This document shows positions 1 through 10,753 of a DNA stretch of 64,000 nt, piece by piece. The stretch spans positions 1 through 64,000 of the forward strand of contig JAAYMA010000048.1 of NCBI GenBank assembly GCA_012521615.1. Direction: 5' to 3'. The notes beneath the pieces were generated by a model. It had not been told where the DNA came from, made no database searches, and saw nothing but the letters and a program-made list of their open reading frames with translations. Within the stretch, counting starts at the first letter, position 1, and every line of letters starts with the position of its first letter. The position numbers were made by a program, and so were the translations under genes. The stretch is from Clostridiaceae bacterium (GTDB lineage Bacteria > Bacillota > Clostridia > DSM-8532).

Positions 1-2
1 AC

Positions 3-113
3 AAAAAGTGTAGAATAGGTCGGACTTATCAGAATTTCCTTAAATTTATGGAAGAACATCCAGGACTTCTTGTTGTAGAAATAGACTCATTTGAAGGAAA
101 AAGAGGGCCGTAA
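3..113 (+). pseudogene. Fragment of an IS30-family-like transposase (DDE core, cut off after the first catalytic Asp)
   Basis: Frame 3 reads KKCRIGRTYQNFLKFMEEHPGLLVVEIDSFEGKRGP*, resembling the 'GRTY.DF..YMEE.P...VEMD.VEG' region of IS30-type transposases; stop at 111-113. The 5' part is outside the window. Confidence 0.5.
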
Positions 114-341
114 ATTCTTCAAAAAAAGTTCTGTAAAGCACTTTTAACAACAAAAAAAGCGAAGCGGCTAAAAATGGCTCAACAAAAGGCTTTCGGGGTC
201 CCTGATCTGAATAACCCGCTTAAATAAATGGTTCTGAATAAAAAATTTTCAAAAATTATGGCTTTTTTTGTTGCTTTATGAAATAATATGGGTATAAATT
301 ATCTGGCATATATAGCCAGAATATCCGAAAGGAGAGTTGAC

Positions 342-623
342 ATGAATAAGGCTGATCTTATTGATGCAATCGCCAAGAAGGCACAAATGACCAAAAAGGA
401 CGCAGGAGCGGCACTCGACGCAATCATCGAGACAATTAGCGGCTCTCTTGAGAAAGGGGAAAAGGTTACCCTTGTCGGCTTTGGAACATTTGATGTCAGA
501 GAACGCAAAGCCCGCGTCGGTGTTAACCCAAGGACAAAAGAAAAGATTCAAATTCCTGCTACCAAAGCTCCGGTATTTAAGGCTGGTAAGGAGCTGAAAG
601 AAAAAGTTGCCGCAACAAAATAA
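342..623 (+). CDS. hup: HU family DNA-binding protein
   Basis: MNKADLIDAIAKKAQMTKKDAGAALDAIIETI...GFGTFDVRERKARVGVNPRTKEKIQIPATKAPVFKAGKELK; RBS aaaggag upstream of ATG at 342. Confidence 0.95.
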   Translation: MNKADLIDAIAKKAQMTKKDAGAALDAIIETISGSLEKGEKVTLVGFGTFDVRERKARVGVNPRTKEKIQIPATKAPVFKAGKELKEKVAATK

Positions 624-640
624 AAAAACAATTATTTGAA

Positions 641-665
641 GCAGTCCGATGGACTGCTTTTTTTT
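641..665 (+). terminator. Rho-independent terminator after HU gene
   Basis: gcagtcc-gat-ggactgc followed by ttttttt. Confidence 0.9.
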
Positions 666-814
666 GTTCCAAATTATTCGTAACATAATCGAAACACACA
701 ATTAATATAAATATTCTGTCTTATGTAATGGTTTTATGTTAAGCTTTTCCTGTGAACCTTCTTTTTTGTTCCGCATATGAAAAGTAAACTGACAGAATTG
801 CAGGGGGTTTTTAC

Positions 815-3800
815 ATGAGACAAAAATTTTTGAGAGATACCAGGAGATTTTTAACAGGATTTGTTTCTGTATTATTGATATGTTCCATATTATCTGGGAC
901 TGCTTCTTTTGCTTTTATTTCAAATTCGGGTTCTACAAGGATTGTACATAATGAGGAATTTGAAATAGCAAAAGGAGTTGTGCTGAATAAATGGCAAGGT
1001 ATTACCACAGATGGAAAGCCTAAAGCAGGTCATACTATTACTTTTGATCCTAAAACATCTGATGCAATGATTATGACTGCTTATGGATATAACGTAAACA
1101 GCCGGGTTACTCTTTCAAGCTCATCCTACCTTGTTGAGCAGGAAGGGGTTAATGTAATTGCCGGCATAAACGGGGATTTCTACTATGTCGAAACTGGAAT
1201 TCCCATAGGAATGATGATTCAAAACGGTAGACTTGTGTCCTACAGCACTACCAAATGGAATGCCATAGGGTTTAAAAAAGACGGATCGGTTCATTTAGGA
1301 GAACCCCAATTGGAAATGCAATTTACTGTCAATGGAAAGTCAAATAGTTTTAACAACTTTAATAAAAGTCAAAGTGACTGGGGGCCATATCTTTACAGTC
1401 ATGATTTTGGTCCCAACACCGGATCGACAGTACCCAGTATAGAAGTTGTACTGGACATAATTTCAGGAGAGCCAGCCATAGGAAAAACTGTAACTGCCAC
1501 AGTATCACAAGTAAAAACAAATGCAAAATCTACTCCCATTGGTGAAAATCAACTGGTCTTATCGGCCAGAAATGAAAAAATGGGATATTGGCCATTGGCA
1601 GAGCTTAAGGTAGGGGATACTGTAGAATTTACATTCAAAGATGTAACCGGTGAGTGGTCAGATGTAGTGCAGGCCATTGGCGGGGAGAAAATCTTAATCA
1701 ATAATGGTGTTATACAAAGCGGGCTTTCCACTACAAATTATAATCCTGTAAGTGCGATAGGAGTAAAGGCCAATGGTGAAGTTGTAATACATCAGGTAGA
1801 TGGACGCAGTACCTTAAGCCAGGGTGTCTCGAGCTTTGAGGTTGCTAAATTTTTGCATGATTTGGGTTGTGTAAAAGCGATACAGCTTGATGGAGGCGGA
1901 TCTTCAGCCATAATTGCGCGGATGCCGGGGCACAGAAGTCCAGGAATAATGAACAGACCTTCTGATGGCAGGGAAAGAGCTAATTCCAACAGCCTTTTAC
2001 TTGTTTCCAAGCGAAGTATAGATATCAAAAACGGGGTGGCCGAGCCAGGCAAACAAGCTACCAAACTTCATATTTACCCCAAAAAGACATATGCTCTGCC
2101 CAATGCACAAGTAGAATACTATGTTCTTGCCACAGACGATTACTATTTTGCGACGGATGTACCCAATAATGTAGAGTGGTTTACTAATGCAGGCTCTATA
2201 GACAGCAGAAAACTGAAGGTTACAAAGAAACCGGGCAGCTATTCTGTCATGGCTGCAACTGATATCGCCTTTGGTTCAGCAGAATTAGTCGTGCTTGGCA
2301 GTGTTACATCACTTAAACCATCCCACAGTGTAGTGTATGTAGAGCCCGGAGAAACTGTGGATCTGAGTTGTGAAGCATATTATTACAATATAAAAGTCGC
2401 ATCAGATGACACTTCTTTTACCTGGAATGTTGAAGGAAATATAGGAACTGTCAGTGAGGATGGTAAATTCACTGCAGCAATGAACGCCCAGGCAAAAGGA
2501 AGAGTTGTGGTAAGCTATGGCAACACCAAAGCCTACATAGATGTTGTTTTCCCCGGACCTCCCGATATTATTGAAGACTTTGAAAACAATAACAATTGGG
2601 GTGCTTTTAAAGAAAGAGCTAAATCTGTATCTGCTTCAGTAATTGAAAACAAAGATTTAGCCAGATCGGGAACAAAGGTCCTGAAAATAGATTATGATTT
2701 CACCCTTGATAGTGATGTCGAATCAGGAATAGCGGGTGCATACGCCTCTATGACCAATCCTGATACAGGAGAACTACGCAGCATAAACTTATCCAAGGAC
2801 CCTGCCGCAATAGGAATGTGGGTTTATGGAGATAACAGCAAGAACTGGCTACGGGCTCAGGTCAGAGATGGGAATGGTCAGAAATTCTATATAGATTTTA
2901 CTTCAGATTACAACCCAAATACCGGTACAGGGGGTATAGACTGGACTGGCTGGAAGTATGTCGAGGCTAAAATCCCGTCCGGAAGAAAAGGACCATTTAC
3001 TTTGGAGATTCCTGTCCGGATCATGTGTACCAGGGATGGAATGAGAACAAAAGGCACCCTGTATTTCGACAGGATTCAGGCAGTATATACAGCATCATCC
3101 CCTGATACTGAGCCACCAGTGCTCAATATCAGTCCTGATTTAAATCAGACTGTTATTAATACCAACAAGGTTTCTCTTGTGGCTAACCTTTTCGACGACC
3201 GTTCAGGTGTTGACATCCGGAGCATAGAAGTATCCCTGGATGGAGCAAATCTTCCCTTTAATACATCTGTCAACACCGACGGAACGGTTGTCCTGAAAAG
3301 TGAGTTAGGTGCGGAACTTCCGCTGGCTGACGGATTCCACAGACTTACCTTTAAATATGCTGACTATTTTGGAAACAATGAGACAAAGAACATTGAGTTT
3401 ACAGTTGATACCGGTTTGCCGCAGATAGTTGCATCCACCCAGAATACCGTGGTGGAAGGCGGAACGTTTACAACCACATTAAGTGTCAAAAATCCGGCTA
3501 ATCTCAGGAAAGTTTATATGGATTTCGTTTATGATCCATCAAAGGTAGAAGTAGTGGATGCGGATCCAAACTTAGGCGGAAAGCAAATTGCACTTGCTTC
3601 CGGTGTCAAAAGCCGAAGAATCATAACCCACAGGGTTGATGAGGTTAATGGAAGAATAATTCTTGAGATAGATAATCTGAGTAATTTCTCAAATGCGTCT
3701 CAAGCTGAGCTTGGAACAATTACCTTTAAGGCAAAAGATTCTTTTACAGATTCTACCGAGCTCAATTTAAGGCTGGGAGCAATGATTGTAGGGCAGAATC

Positions 3801-4105
3801 CTGTAAGTCAGAGATTTGCCCTGCCCCGAATGGAAACAAATCTCGATTACAGTTTCATCTTAAATATCACCGGTACCAATCAGGGAGAAATTACTGTATT
3901 CACCTTGACCGATAAGAATGGAAATCCGGTCAGCGGAGCGGGGATCTATTTAAACGACACAAAAAATCCTCTATTTATAACAGATGAGAATGGGCAGGCC
4001 AGAACAGGTATACTGACATTGCTTCCTGTGGGGACAGAACTTAATTTCAGATGTATAAAAGACGGTTTGAAGAGTAATCCGGTTAAAATAGTTATAACTG
4101 AATGA
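815..4105 (+). CDS. Secreted multidomain phosphodiester glycosidase (NAGPA-like) protein with Ig-like, CBM-like and cohesin-like C-terminal modules
   Basis: Signal peptide; GINGDFYYVETGIPIGMMIQNGRL and LDGGGSSAIIARMPG motifs of NAGPA domains; C-terminal STQNTVVEGGTFTTTLSVKNPANLRKVYMDFVYDPSKVEVV resembles a cohesin/adhesion fold. Confidence 0.8.
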   Translation: MRQKFLRDTRRFLTGFVSVLLICSILSGTASFAFISNSGSTRIVHNEEFEIAKGVVLNKWQGITTDGKPKAGHTITFDPKTSDAMIMTAYGYNVNSRVTLSSSSYLVEQEGVNVIAGINGDFYYVETGIPIGMMIQNGRLVSYSTTKWNAIGFKKDGSVHLGEPQLEMQFTVNGKSNSFNNFNKSQSDWGPYLYSHDFGPNTGSTVPSIEVVLDIISGEPAIGKTVTATVSQVKTNAKSTPIGENQLVLSARNEKMGYWPLAELKVGDTVEFTFKDVTGEWSDVVQAIGGEKILINNGVIQSGLSTTNYNPVSAIGVKANGEVVIHQVDGRSTLSQGVSSFEVAKFLHDLGCVKAIQLDGGGSSAIIARMPGHRSPGIMNRPSDGRERANSNSLLLVSKRSIDIKNGVAEPGKQATKLHIYPKKTYALPNAQVEYYVLATDDYYFATDVPNNVEWFTNAGSIDSRKLKVTKKPGSYSVMAATDIAFGSAELVVLGSVTSLKPSHSVVYVEPGETVDLSCEAYYYNIKVASDDTSFTWNVEGNIGTVSEDGKFTAAMNAQAKGRVVVSYGNTKAYIDVVFPGPPDIIEDFENNNNWGAFKERAKSVSASVIENKDLARSGTKVLKIDYDFTLDSDVESGIAGAYASMTNPDTGELRSINLSKDPAAIGMWVYGDNSKNWLRAQVRDGNGQKFYIDFTSDYNPNTGTGGIDWTGWKYVEAKIPSGRKGPFTLEIPVRIMCTRDGMRTKGTLYFDRIQAVYTASSPDTEPPVLNISPDLNQTVINTNKVSLVANLFDDRSGVDIRSIEVSLDGANLPFNTSVNTDGTVVLKSELGAELPLADGFHRLTFKYADYFGNNETKNIEFTVDTGLPQIVASTQNTVVEGGTFTTTLSVKNPANLRKVYMDFVYDPSKVEVVDADPNLGGKQIALASGVKSRRIITHRVDEVNGRIILEIDNLSNFSNASQAELGTITFKAKDSFTDSTELNLRLGAMIVGQNPVSQRFALPRMETNLDYSFILNITGTNQGEITVFTLTDKNGNPVSGAGIYLNDTKNPLFITDENGQARTGILTLLPVGTELNFRCIKDGLKSNPVKIVITE

Positions 4106-4158
4106 ACAAGAAAACGAGAAATTGAATAAAATAAAAGGAACAACAATTGGAGTTCGCT

Positions 4159-4335
4159 ATGAAAAATCCGCATTTGGATGTCGACAAGCTGTCATTAATA
4201 GCGGCATTCCTTATCCTGCTTTATAATATTATATCCTTATTGCTGGCATTTCAAACTTTCATGGATAAGGTGGATAATAACAGACGTTCATACCTGCTTA
4301 ATGCAGAAAAATATATAAATAATCCGTATTTATAA
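4159..4335 (+). CDS. Small single-pass membrane protein, hypothetical
   Basis: MKNPHLDVDKLSLIAAFLILLYNIISLLLAFQTFMDKVDNNRRSYLLNAEKYINNPYL; one hydrophobic segment; followed by a terminator. Confidence 0.5.
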   Translation: MKNPHLDVDKLSLIAAFLILLYNIISLLLAFQTFMDKVDNNRRSYLLNAEKYINNPYL

Positions 4336-4353
4336 ATAATCATTCTTAAGTAT

Positions 4354-4385
4354 GCAGCAGTTTTTCAAACTGCTGCTGCTTTTTG
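4354..4385 (+). terminator. Rho-independent terminator
   Basis: gcagcagttt-ttc-aaactgctgc then T-rich tract. Confidence 0.8.
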
Positions 4386-4515
4386 CTCAGAAAAATAAGA
4401 AAATATATTTTTATGAATTGCTAAACTTCTGGAGTTTGTTAAAATAGGTAGGGGAGTCTGTACAAGATCGCTTTTTTTATGTTTATAATAAATAGTCATA
4501 TATAGAAAGGGAAGT

Positions 4516-6288
4516 ATGATGAGAAAAACTAAAATAATCTGCACATTAGGTCCTGCTGTTGAAGCTGAAGAAGTGATGAAGGAACTTGCTTTGAAAGGCA
4601 TGGACGTAGCAAGGCTCAATTTTTCACATGGTTCACATGATTACCACTTAAAACTCATAAAAACCTTGAAAAAGGTCAGAAAAGATATAAAGAAACCCAT
4701 TGCACTTATGCTGGATACTAAAGGTCCGGAGATCAGGCTGGGTTGTTTTGAAAACGGAGAGATTGAATTAAAAGCCAATGACAAATTTATTTTGACAACG
4801 AATAAGTGTATTGGCAATAAAAAGAGAGCTTTTATCTCTTATGCAAATCTGCCGAAGGTTGTTAAAACTGATGATATAATACTTCTGGATGATGGATTGG
4901 TAGCTCTGAAAGTTGTTGAAACAGATGAGATCCAGATAGTGTGCAGGGTGATGAATAGCGGTATTATCAAGGACAAAAAAAGTGTTAATATACCCGGTGT
5001 TCGCTTAAATATGCCCTATTTAAGCGATGAAGACGTAAAAGATATTCTGTTTGCCATAGAACACGATTTTGACTACATTGCAGCATCATTCGTACGAAGA
5101 GCAGACGATATCAATGATTTAAGAAATATCCTTGAAAAGCATGGCGGAAGCGATATTCAGATAATAGCTAAAATAGAAAATGGAGAAGGCGTTGAGAATA
5201 TTGACGAGATATTGTCGGTCAGCGACGGCATTATGGTTGCCCGCGGTGATATGGGTGTAGAGATAGATTATAATGAGCTTCCAAGAATTCAGAAAATGCT
5301 TATAAAAAAAGCCATGCTCCATGGAAAGAAGTCTATTACTGCTACTCAAATGCTTGATTCAATGATATCAAAACCCAGGCCGACACGGGCTGAAATAAGT
5401 GACGTGGCAAACGCCATCTATGACGGAACAAGCGCTATTATGCTGTCCGGGGAGACTTCAATAGGTAAATATCCTATAGAAAGTGTTTCCACTATGGCAA
5501 GAATAGCTGAGAGTACTGAGACGGCCATAAATTACAAGAAGCGTTTCAGGCAGATGCAGCTTGAAGAATCAACCACCAGCGTAACAAACGCAATCAGCCA
5601 TGCTACTTGTACAACGGCTCATGACCTTAATGCTGCAGCAATTATTACTGTTACCAAAACTGGAAGCACTGCACGCATGATTTCAAAATACCGTCCTGCT
5701 TGTCCGATAATAGGGGGATCTCCCGTTGAAAAAGTCTGCCGGCAGCTTGCTATGTCCTGGGGAGTAACACCTGTGTTGATTGAAGAAAAACAAAATACAG
5801 ACCAATTATTTGAACACGTTGTTGACAAGGCCGTTGAGACCGGGATTGTAAAAAGCGGTGATCTTGTGGTTCTAACAGGCGGTTTTCCCATTGGAATTCC
5901 AGGCATGACCAATATTATGAAGGTTGATATAATCGGCAATATTCTAATCCGTGGTACAGGTGTGAACAAGAAAATGGTTACCGGTACTCTTTGTGTTTGT
6001 AAAAGCGAAGAAGAAGCACTAAAGAATTTTAACAGCGGTGAGATACTGGTAATTCCTGAAACATCCAACAATATTATGAGTGTTTTAAAAAGAGCGAAGG
6101 GAATAATCACAGAAAAGGGCGATCTTTCATCCCATGCGGCAATTGTAGGGTTAAGCTTGGACATACCGGTCATATGTGGTGCAAAAAAGGCTACTGATTT
6201 GCTAAAGGACGGTACCACCGTTACCGTTGATTCATCAACCGGTATGGTATATGCTGGAAGGAGCCATAACTTAAAGTCGTCAAAATAA
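4516..6288 (+). CDS. pyk: Pyruvate kinase with C-terminal PEP-utilizer (PEPut) domain
   Basis: RKTKIICTLGPA, LNFSHGSHDYH, KIENGEGVENIDEIL, MVARGDMGVEI; C-terminal ILVIPETSNNIMSVLKRAKGIITEKGDLSSHAAIVGLSLDIPVICG. Confidence 0.96.
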   Translation: MMRKTKIICTLGPAVEAEEVMKELALKGMDVARLNFSHGSHDYHLKLIKTLKKVRKDIKKPIALMLDTKGPEIRLGCFENGEIELKANDKFILTTNKCIGNKKRAFISYANLPKVVKTDDIILLDDGLVALKVVETDEIQIVCRVMNSGIIKDKKSVNIPGVRLNMPYLSDEDVKDILFAIEHDFDYIAASFVRRADDINDLRNILEKHGGSDIQIIAKIENGEGVENIDEILSVSDGIMVARGDMGVEIDYNELPRIQKMLIKKAMLHGKKSITATQMLDSMISKPRPTRAEISDVANAIYDGTSAIMLSGETSIGKYPIESVSTMARIAESTETAINYKKRFRQMQLEESTTSVTNAISHATCTTAHDLNAAAIITVTKTGSTARMISKYRPACPIIGGSPVEKVCRQLAMSWGVTPVLIEEKQNTDQLFEHVVDKAVETGIVKSGDLVVLTGGFPIGIPGMTNIMKVDIIGNILIRGTGVNKKMVTGTLCVCKSEEEALKNFNSGEILVIPETSNNIMSVLKRAKGIITEKGDLSSHAAIVGLSLDIPVICGAKKATDLLKDGTTVTVDSSTGMVYAGRSHNLKSSK

Positions 6289-6357
6289 AACTAAATAACT
6301 TATTGCAGATTATTTCAGTACAATATGTCATAATTTATTACAGATATTGTATAACAA

Positions 6358-6392
6358 AAAAGCCGGAGTGTGATTGTTTACTCCGGCTTTGA
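6358..6392. terminator. Bidirectional terminator between convergent pyk and pckG
   Basis: aaaaaagccggagt-gtgattgttt-actccggcttt, A-run and T-run on either side. Confidence 0.85.
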
Positions 6393-6401
6393 TATATCCT
6401 T

Positions 6402-8195
6402 TTATTCCATTTCGTTAACTCTCTTCTCAAGAGCTGCCAACTGGTTTTCGAGTTCCTTGGGAAGTTTGGAACCGAAGGTCTTATAGTGTTCTTTTATAGA
6501 TTCAATTTCTTTCAGCCAGTCTTCTTTATTGATGGTGAGAAGTTCTTTCATTGTTTCTTCGCTTATATCAAGACCTTCAGTGTCAATCGCGTCTGGAGTA
6601 GGCATGTAGCCAATTGCAGTCTTAACAGCCTTACCTTTGCCTGAAACTCTTTCGCAAATCCACTTGAGTACACGGCTGTTCTCACCGTAACCGGGCCACA
6701 TGAAGTTGCCTTCTTCATCCTTGCGGAACCAGTTTACATAGAAAATCTTAGGAAGTTTACTTTCTTCTGTTTTTTCGCCGATATCAAGCCAGTGCTGCAG
6801 ATAGTCACCTACATGATAACCGATGAATGGCAGCATAGCGAATGGGTCACGGCGTACCTGACCAATCTTATCAGAAATAGCAGCCGCAGTAATTTCAGAT
6901 CCCATAATTGAACCCAAGAATACACCATGTTTCCAGTCAAAGCTCTCATGTACCAGAGGAATAGTGGTTGGACGACGACCGCCTACCAGGATTGCAGAAA
7001 TGGGCACACCTTTAGGATCTTCCCATTCAGGAGCAATGGCCGGACACTGGCTTGCTGGTGCTGTAAAACGAGCATTAGGATGAGCTGCTTTTCTGTCTGA
7101 ATCAGGTGTCCAGTCGTTTCCTTGCCAGTCAATCAGGTGATCAGGAGCGTCGTAGCCAATGCCTTCCCACCAGACATCTCCATCATCAGTAAGAGCAACA
7201 TTGGTGAATATGGTATTTTTCTCAATGCTGCGCATAGCATTGGGGTTTGAATCCATGGATGTACCAGGAGCAACACCAAAGAAACCTGCTTCAGGATTTA
7301 TGGCATACAGACGACCATCTTCTCCGAATTTCATCCAAGCTATATCGTCACCGATGGTTTCAACTTTCCAGCCAGGAATAGTAGGAACTAACATTGCCAG
7401 ATTTGTTTTACCGCAGGCACTTGGGAAAGCACCGCAAATATATTTGACATCGCCTTCAGGGCTGGTGATCTTAAGAATGAGCATGTGTTCAGCAAGCCAA
7501 CCTTCATCACGGGCTATTGCTGATGCTATACGAAGTGCAAAACATTTCTTTCCTAAAAGTGCGTTTCCGCCATAACCTGAACCATAGGACCAGATGGTTC
7601 TTTCTTCAGGGAAGTGGCTGATATACTTTTGCTCCATGGGTGCACACGGCCATGTGCTGTCTTCCTGACCCGGTTCTAATGGAGCACCGATTGAATGCAG
7701 ACATGGAACAAAATCTCCGTCTTCTCCCAGTTGATCAAGTACTTCCTTGCCCATTCTGGTCATGATACGCATGTTAACTACGACATATGGGCTGTCAGTA
7801 ATCTCTACGCCGATTTTGGAGTGGGGTGAACCTATCGGACCCATAGAAAATGGAATGACATACATGGTGCGTCCTTTCATACACCCTTTATATAATTCGG
7901 TCATAGTCTTTTTCAGTTCATCCGGATCAATCCAGTTGTTTGTAGGACCGGCATCATCCTTGGATTTGGATGCAATAAAGGTTCTCTCTTCAACACGTGC
8001 AACGTCAGATGGATGGCTTCTGAAAAGGTAGCTTCCGGGACGCTTTTTCAGAGGTACGGCCATACCTGATTTTACCATCTCGTCCAGCAGGCGCTGATTC
8101 TCTTCTTCAGAACCGTCACACCAATAAACTCTGTCCGGTTGGCAAAGTTCTTGAACTTCTTTGACCCACGCTTCTAACTTTTTGTTTTTGATCAT
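6402..8195 (-). CDS. pckG: Phosphoenolpyruvate carboxykinase (GTP)
   Basis: [62 protein letters not shown], typical GTP-PEPCK. Confidence 0.97.
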   Translation of the reverse strand: MIKNKKLEAWVKEVQELCQPDRVYWCDGSEEENQRLLDEMVKSGMAVPLKKRPGSYLFRSHPSDVARVEERTFIASKSKDDAGPTNNWIDPDELKKTMTELYKGCMKGRTMYVIPFSMGPIGSPHSKIGVEITDSPYVVVNMRIMTRMGKEVLDQLGEDGDFVPCLHSIGAPLEPGQEDSTWPCAPMEQKYISHFPEERTIWSYGSGYGGNALLGKKCFALRIASAIARDEGWLAEHMLILKITSPEGDVKYICGAFPSACGKTNLAMLVPTIPGWKVETIGDDIAWMKFGEDGRLYAINPEAGFFGVAPGTSMDSNPNAMRSIEKNTIFTNVALTDDGDVWWEGIGYDAPDHLIDWQGNDWTPDSDRKAAHPNARFTAPASQCPAIAPEWEDPKGVPISAILVGGRRPTTIPLVHESFDWKHGVFLGSIMGSEITAAAISDKIGQVRRDPFAMLPFIGYHVGDYLQHWLDIGEKTEESKLPKIFYVNWFRKDEEGNFMWPGYGENSRVLKWICERVSGKGKAVKTAIGYMPTPDAIDTEGLDISEETMKELLTINKEDWLKEIESIKEHYKTFGSKLPKELENQLAALEKRVNEME

Positions 8196-8588
8196 AACGT
8201 TTTCCCTCCAAGCTTACATTATTTGTATAAAATTAAGAGAGTCATATATTAACCCATTATGAAAACGATTATTTCTATTATAACTTATTATATATTATTT
8301 TGAAAGACAGTTCTTGAAAAATTTCATAAATTCATTCTGTTTATGTAATTCAAAAAATATGAAACTTGTGTTTAAAATGCTATTTCGTTGATTTGTTGAA
8401 CCTTTTATAAATTGAAGAAATTATTGTTAAGTATGTAACAAACTAATAATTGCAAGCTGATTATTTGTATAATTCATAACCAGATTCATGTATGCGAAAT
8501 ATCGTACAAATAATAATTGTTACTCCATTCTTGAATATTTATGTAAAAATAAATAAAATAAACATCAAAAAAAATAAGTAATAACAAG

Positions 8589-10703
8589 GTGAATTTTGTT
8601 GTGAGCAATTTTTTCGAAATCCTCAGAAAAAAATATCTAATAAATCTGGACAGCAGCCAGAGGGCTGCTGTAGAACATCTGAAAGGTCCTGCACTGGTGC
8701 TGGCAGGTCCGGGCTCAGGGAAAACAACAGTCATAATAGCGCGTACGTTCTACCTCATTTCCAAAGCCAATAATAACCCGGATGAAATTTTAACCCTTAC
8801 ATTCAACAAAGCTGCACAGGTTGAAATGAATAATCGGTTTTCAAAAGTTTTTGGTGATCAGACATTTAAGAAAGTAAAATTTGTTACATTCCACAGCTTT
8901 TGTTTTTCAGTATTAAGGGAATATGAAAGAAGACAGGGTTACAGGTTCAGGCTTATAGAAGGAAAAACAGGGGAAGACTTACCCTATAAGACAGTAATTT
9001 TAAAGAATATTTATGAAAAAATAAATGGAACAATTGCCAATGAGGAAGAACTTGAAACCCTCAGCAATGAGATAGGGTACGTTAAAAATAAGATGGTAAC
9101 AGACTTTTCAGGCCTGAATTTAAGGACCAGGGAATTTGGAAAGATTTATATGGCTTATGAAAAGTTAAAAAGAGAAAATTCCTTTATTGATTTTGATGAT
9201 ATGTTGACATATTGTCTTGACATACTAAACAAATATCCTGAGATTCTTATAAGCTATAAAAACCGCTATAAATATTTTCAGGTGGATGAAGGTCAGGATC
9301 TTTCAAAGATACAGTTTGAAATCCTCAAAAAATTATGCTCATCCGAGGAGAGCAATTTGTTCATAGTGGCTGATGATGATCAGAGTATTTATGGCTTCAG
9401 AGGGGCTGAACCCAAATATATTCTGGAACTTGGCAAATATTATAAAGGGCTTGGTATATATAAGCTTGAAAACAATTACCGCTCAACCAGAAATATTGTT
9501 GAACTGAGCAGTAAATTAATAAAAAAGAATAAATTAAGATACCATAAATCTCATAAAACTGGAAATCCTGTGTTCAATGATCCTGTCATAGTAAATGTGG
9601 AGGACGAAATTGAGCAGCTTAAGTTTATTGAAGAGACCGTAAAGTATCATTTAAGGGAAAATCACACTGTGGCTATATTATACCGGAATAATATTTCTTC
9701 TGTACCCATTGCGGAAATGCTTGACAGAAAAGGTATCCCATTTGTTCTAAGGCAAAACCGTATTCATTTTTTTCGGCATTGGGCTGTTCAGGATATTATA
9801 GGTTTTTTAAACTTTGCTTTAAATCCATACGATTATGAATCCTTCAAAAGGATTTACTATAAAATAAACCTGTATATATCAAAGAACATGATGGAAAATG
9901 CCTTTAAAAATCAATACAGGCTTCCTGTGATAGAGAGCCTGATAAAAGAGAATGTATTACAGGCCTATCAGATAAATGAGCTTAAAAACTCAATCAGGAA
10001 ATTCAAAAACCTTTCAGGAATGAGACCTTTAAAAGCACTTAAATATATAGAGGATGAATTTAAGTATTTCGGAAACATTAAAGGTTTATGTGAGTATACA
10101 GGTGTGTCGGTTGACTATATCTACAGTTTATTTGGTGTATTGAAAACACTTTCGGCATCCTGCCGGAGTATTCCTGAATTTCTTGTAAAGTTGGATGCGC
10201 TTAGTAAAATCTTTGAAAACAAAGAAGGTGATTTTGGAAGCGGGCAAAATCCTGTAAGCCTTATTACTCTGCATTCAAGCAAAGGTTTGGAATATGACGC
10301 TGTTCTTATGGTGGACCTGACTAACAGTCAAATACCGGGAGAAAGCACAGCAGTAAAAAGCGTTAATCACGATCAAAATCTTATAGAGGAAGAAAGACGT
10401 CTTTTTTACGTAGGAATGACCAGAGCAAAAAAATGGCTATATATGATATGTCCTCAATACGTAAATGAAATGAAAGAGTTTCGTTCCACTTTTGTAAATG
10501 AAGCGGCATCCATACTTGGTGAAAAACTGTTGGGGTCCGTAACCGAAGGCAGAGTAATAGTACATAAGAAATATGGGGAAGGGATTATTTCTTCTGTAGA
10601 CCACAAATATGGAACGACAGTCATTGAGGTTGATTTCGGCGGAAAAACAAGGTCTCTTGATTTAGTATTATGTCTGGAAAACCGAATAATCAGGTTTTGT
10701 TAG
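8589..10703 (+). CDS. UvrD/Rep/PcrA-type ATP-dependent DNA helicase (SF1A)
   Basis: LDSSQRAAVEHLKGPALVLAGPGSGKTTVI, VDEGQDLSKIQFEIL, VADDDQSIYGFRGAEP, LHSSKGLEYDAVLMVDL, EERRLFYVGMTRAKK. Confidence 0.93.
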   Translation: MNFVVSNFFEILRKKYLINLDSSQRAAVEHLKGPALVLAGPGSGKTTVIIARTFYLISKANNNPDEILTLTFNKAAQVEMNNRFSKVFGDQTFKKVKFVTFHSFCFSVLREYERRQGYRFRLIEGKTGEDLPYKTVILKNIYEKINGTIANEEELETLSNEIGYVKNKMVTDFSGLNLRTREFGKIYMAYEKLKRENSFIDFDDMLTYCLDILNKYPEILISYKNRYKYFQVDEGQDLSKIQFEILKKLCSSEESNLFIVADDDQSIYGFRGAEPKYILELGKYYKGLGIYKLENNYRSTRNIVELSSKLIKKNKLRYHKSHKTGNPVFNDPVIVNVEDEIEQLKFIEETVKYHLRENHTVAILYRNNISSVPIAEMLDRKGIPFVLRQNRIHFFRHWAVQDIIGFLNFALNPYDYESFKRIYYKINLYISKNMMENAFKNQYRLPVIESLIKENVLQAYQINELKNSIRKFKNLSGMRPLKALKYIEDEFKYFGNIKGLCEYTGVSVDYIYSLFGVLKTLSASCRSIPEFLVKLDALSKIFENKEGDFGSGQNPVSLITLHSSKGLEYDAVLMVDLTNSQIPGESTAVKSVNHDQNLIEEERRLFYVGMTRAKKWLYMICPQYVNEMKEFRSTFVNEAASILGEKLLGSVTEGRVIVHKKYGEGIISSVDHKYGTTVIEVDFGGKTRSLDLVLCLENRIIRFC

Positions 10704-10753
10704 CACCTCGAAAATTCAGGCGAATAATATTTTTATAAAACTGCTAATTTTTA

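Noticed and set aside
276-701. 141-aa minus-strand ORF antisense to the HU gene
   Set aside because: Composition and frame match the shadow of the well-supported HU CDS; runs through its terminator; no recognisable domain.
5619-6218. 199-aa minus-strand ORF inside pyk
   Set aside because: Antisense shadow of the PEPut domain; no independent support.
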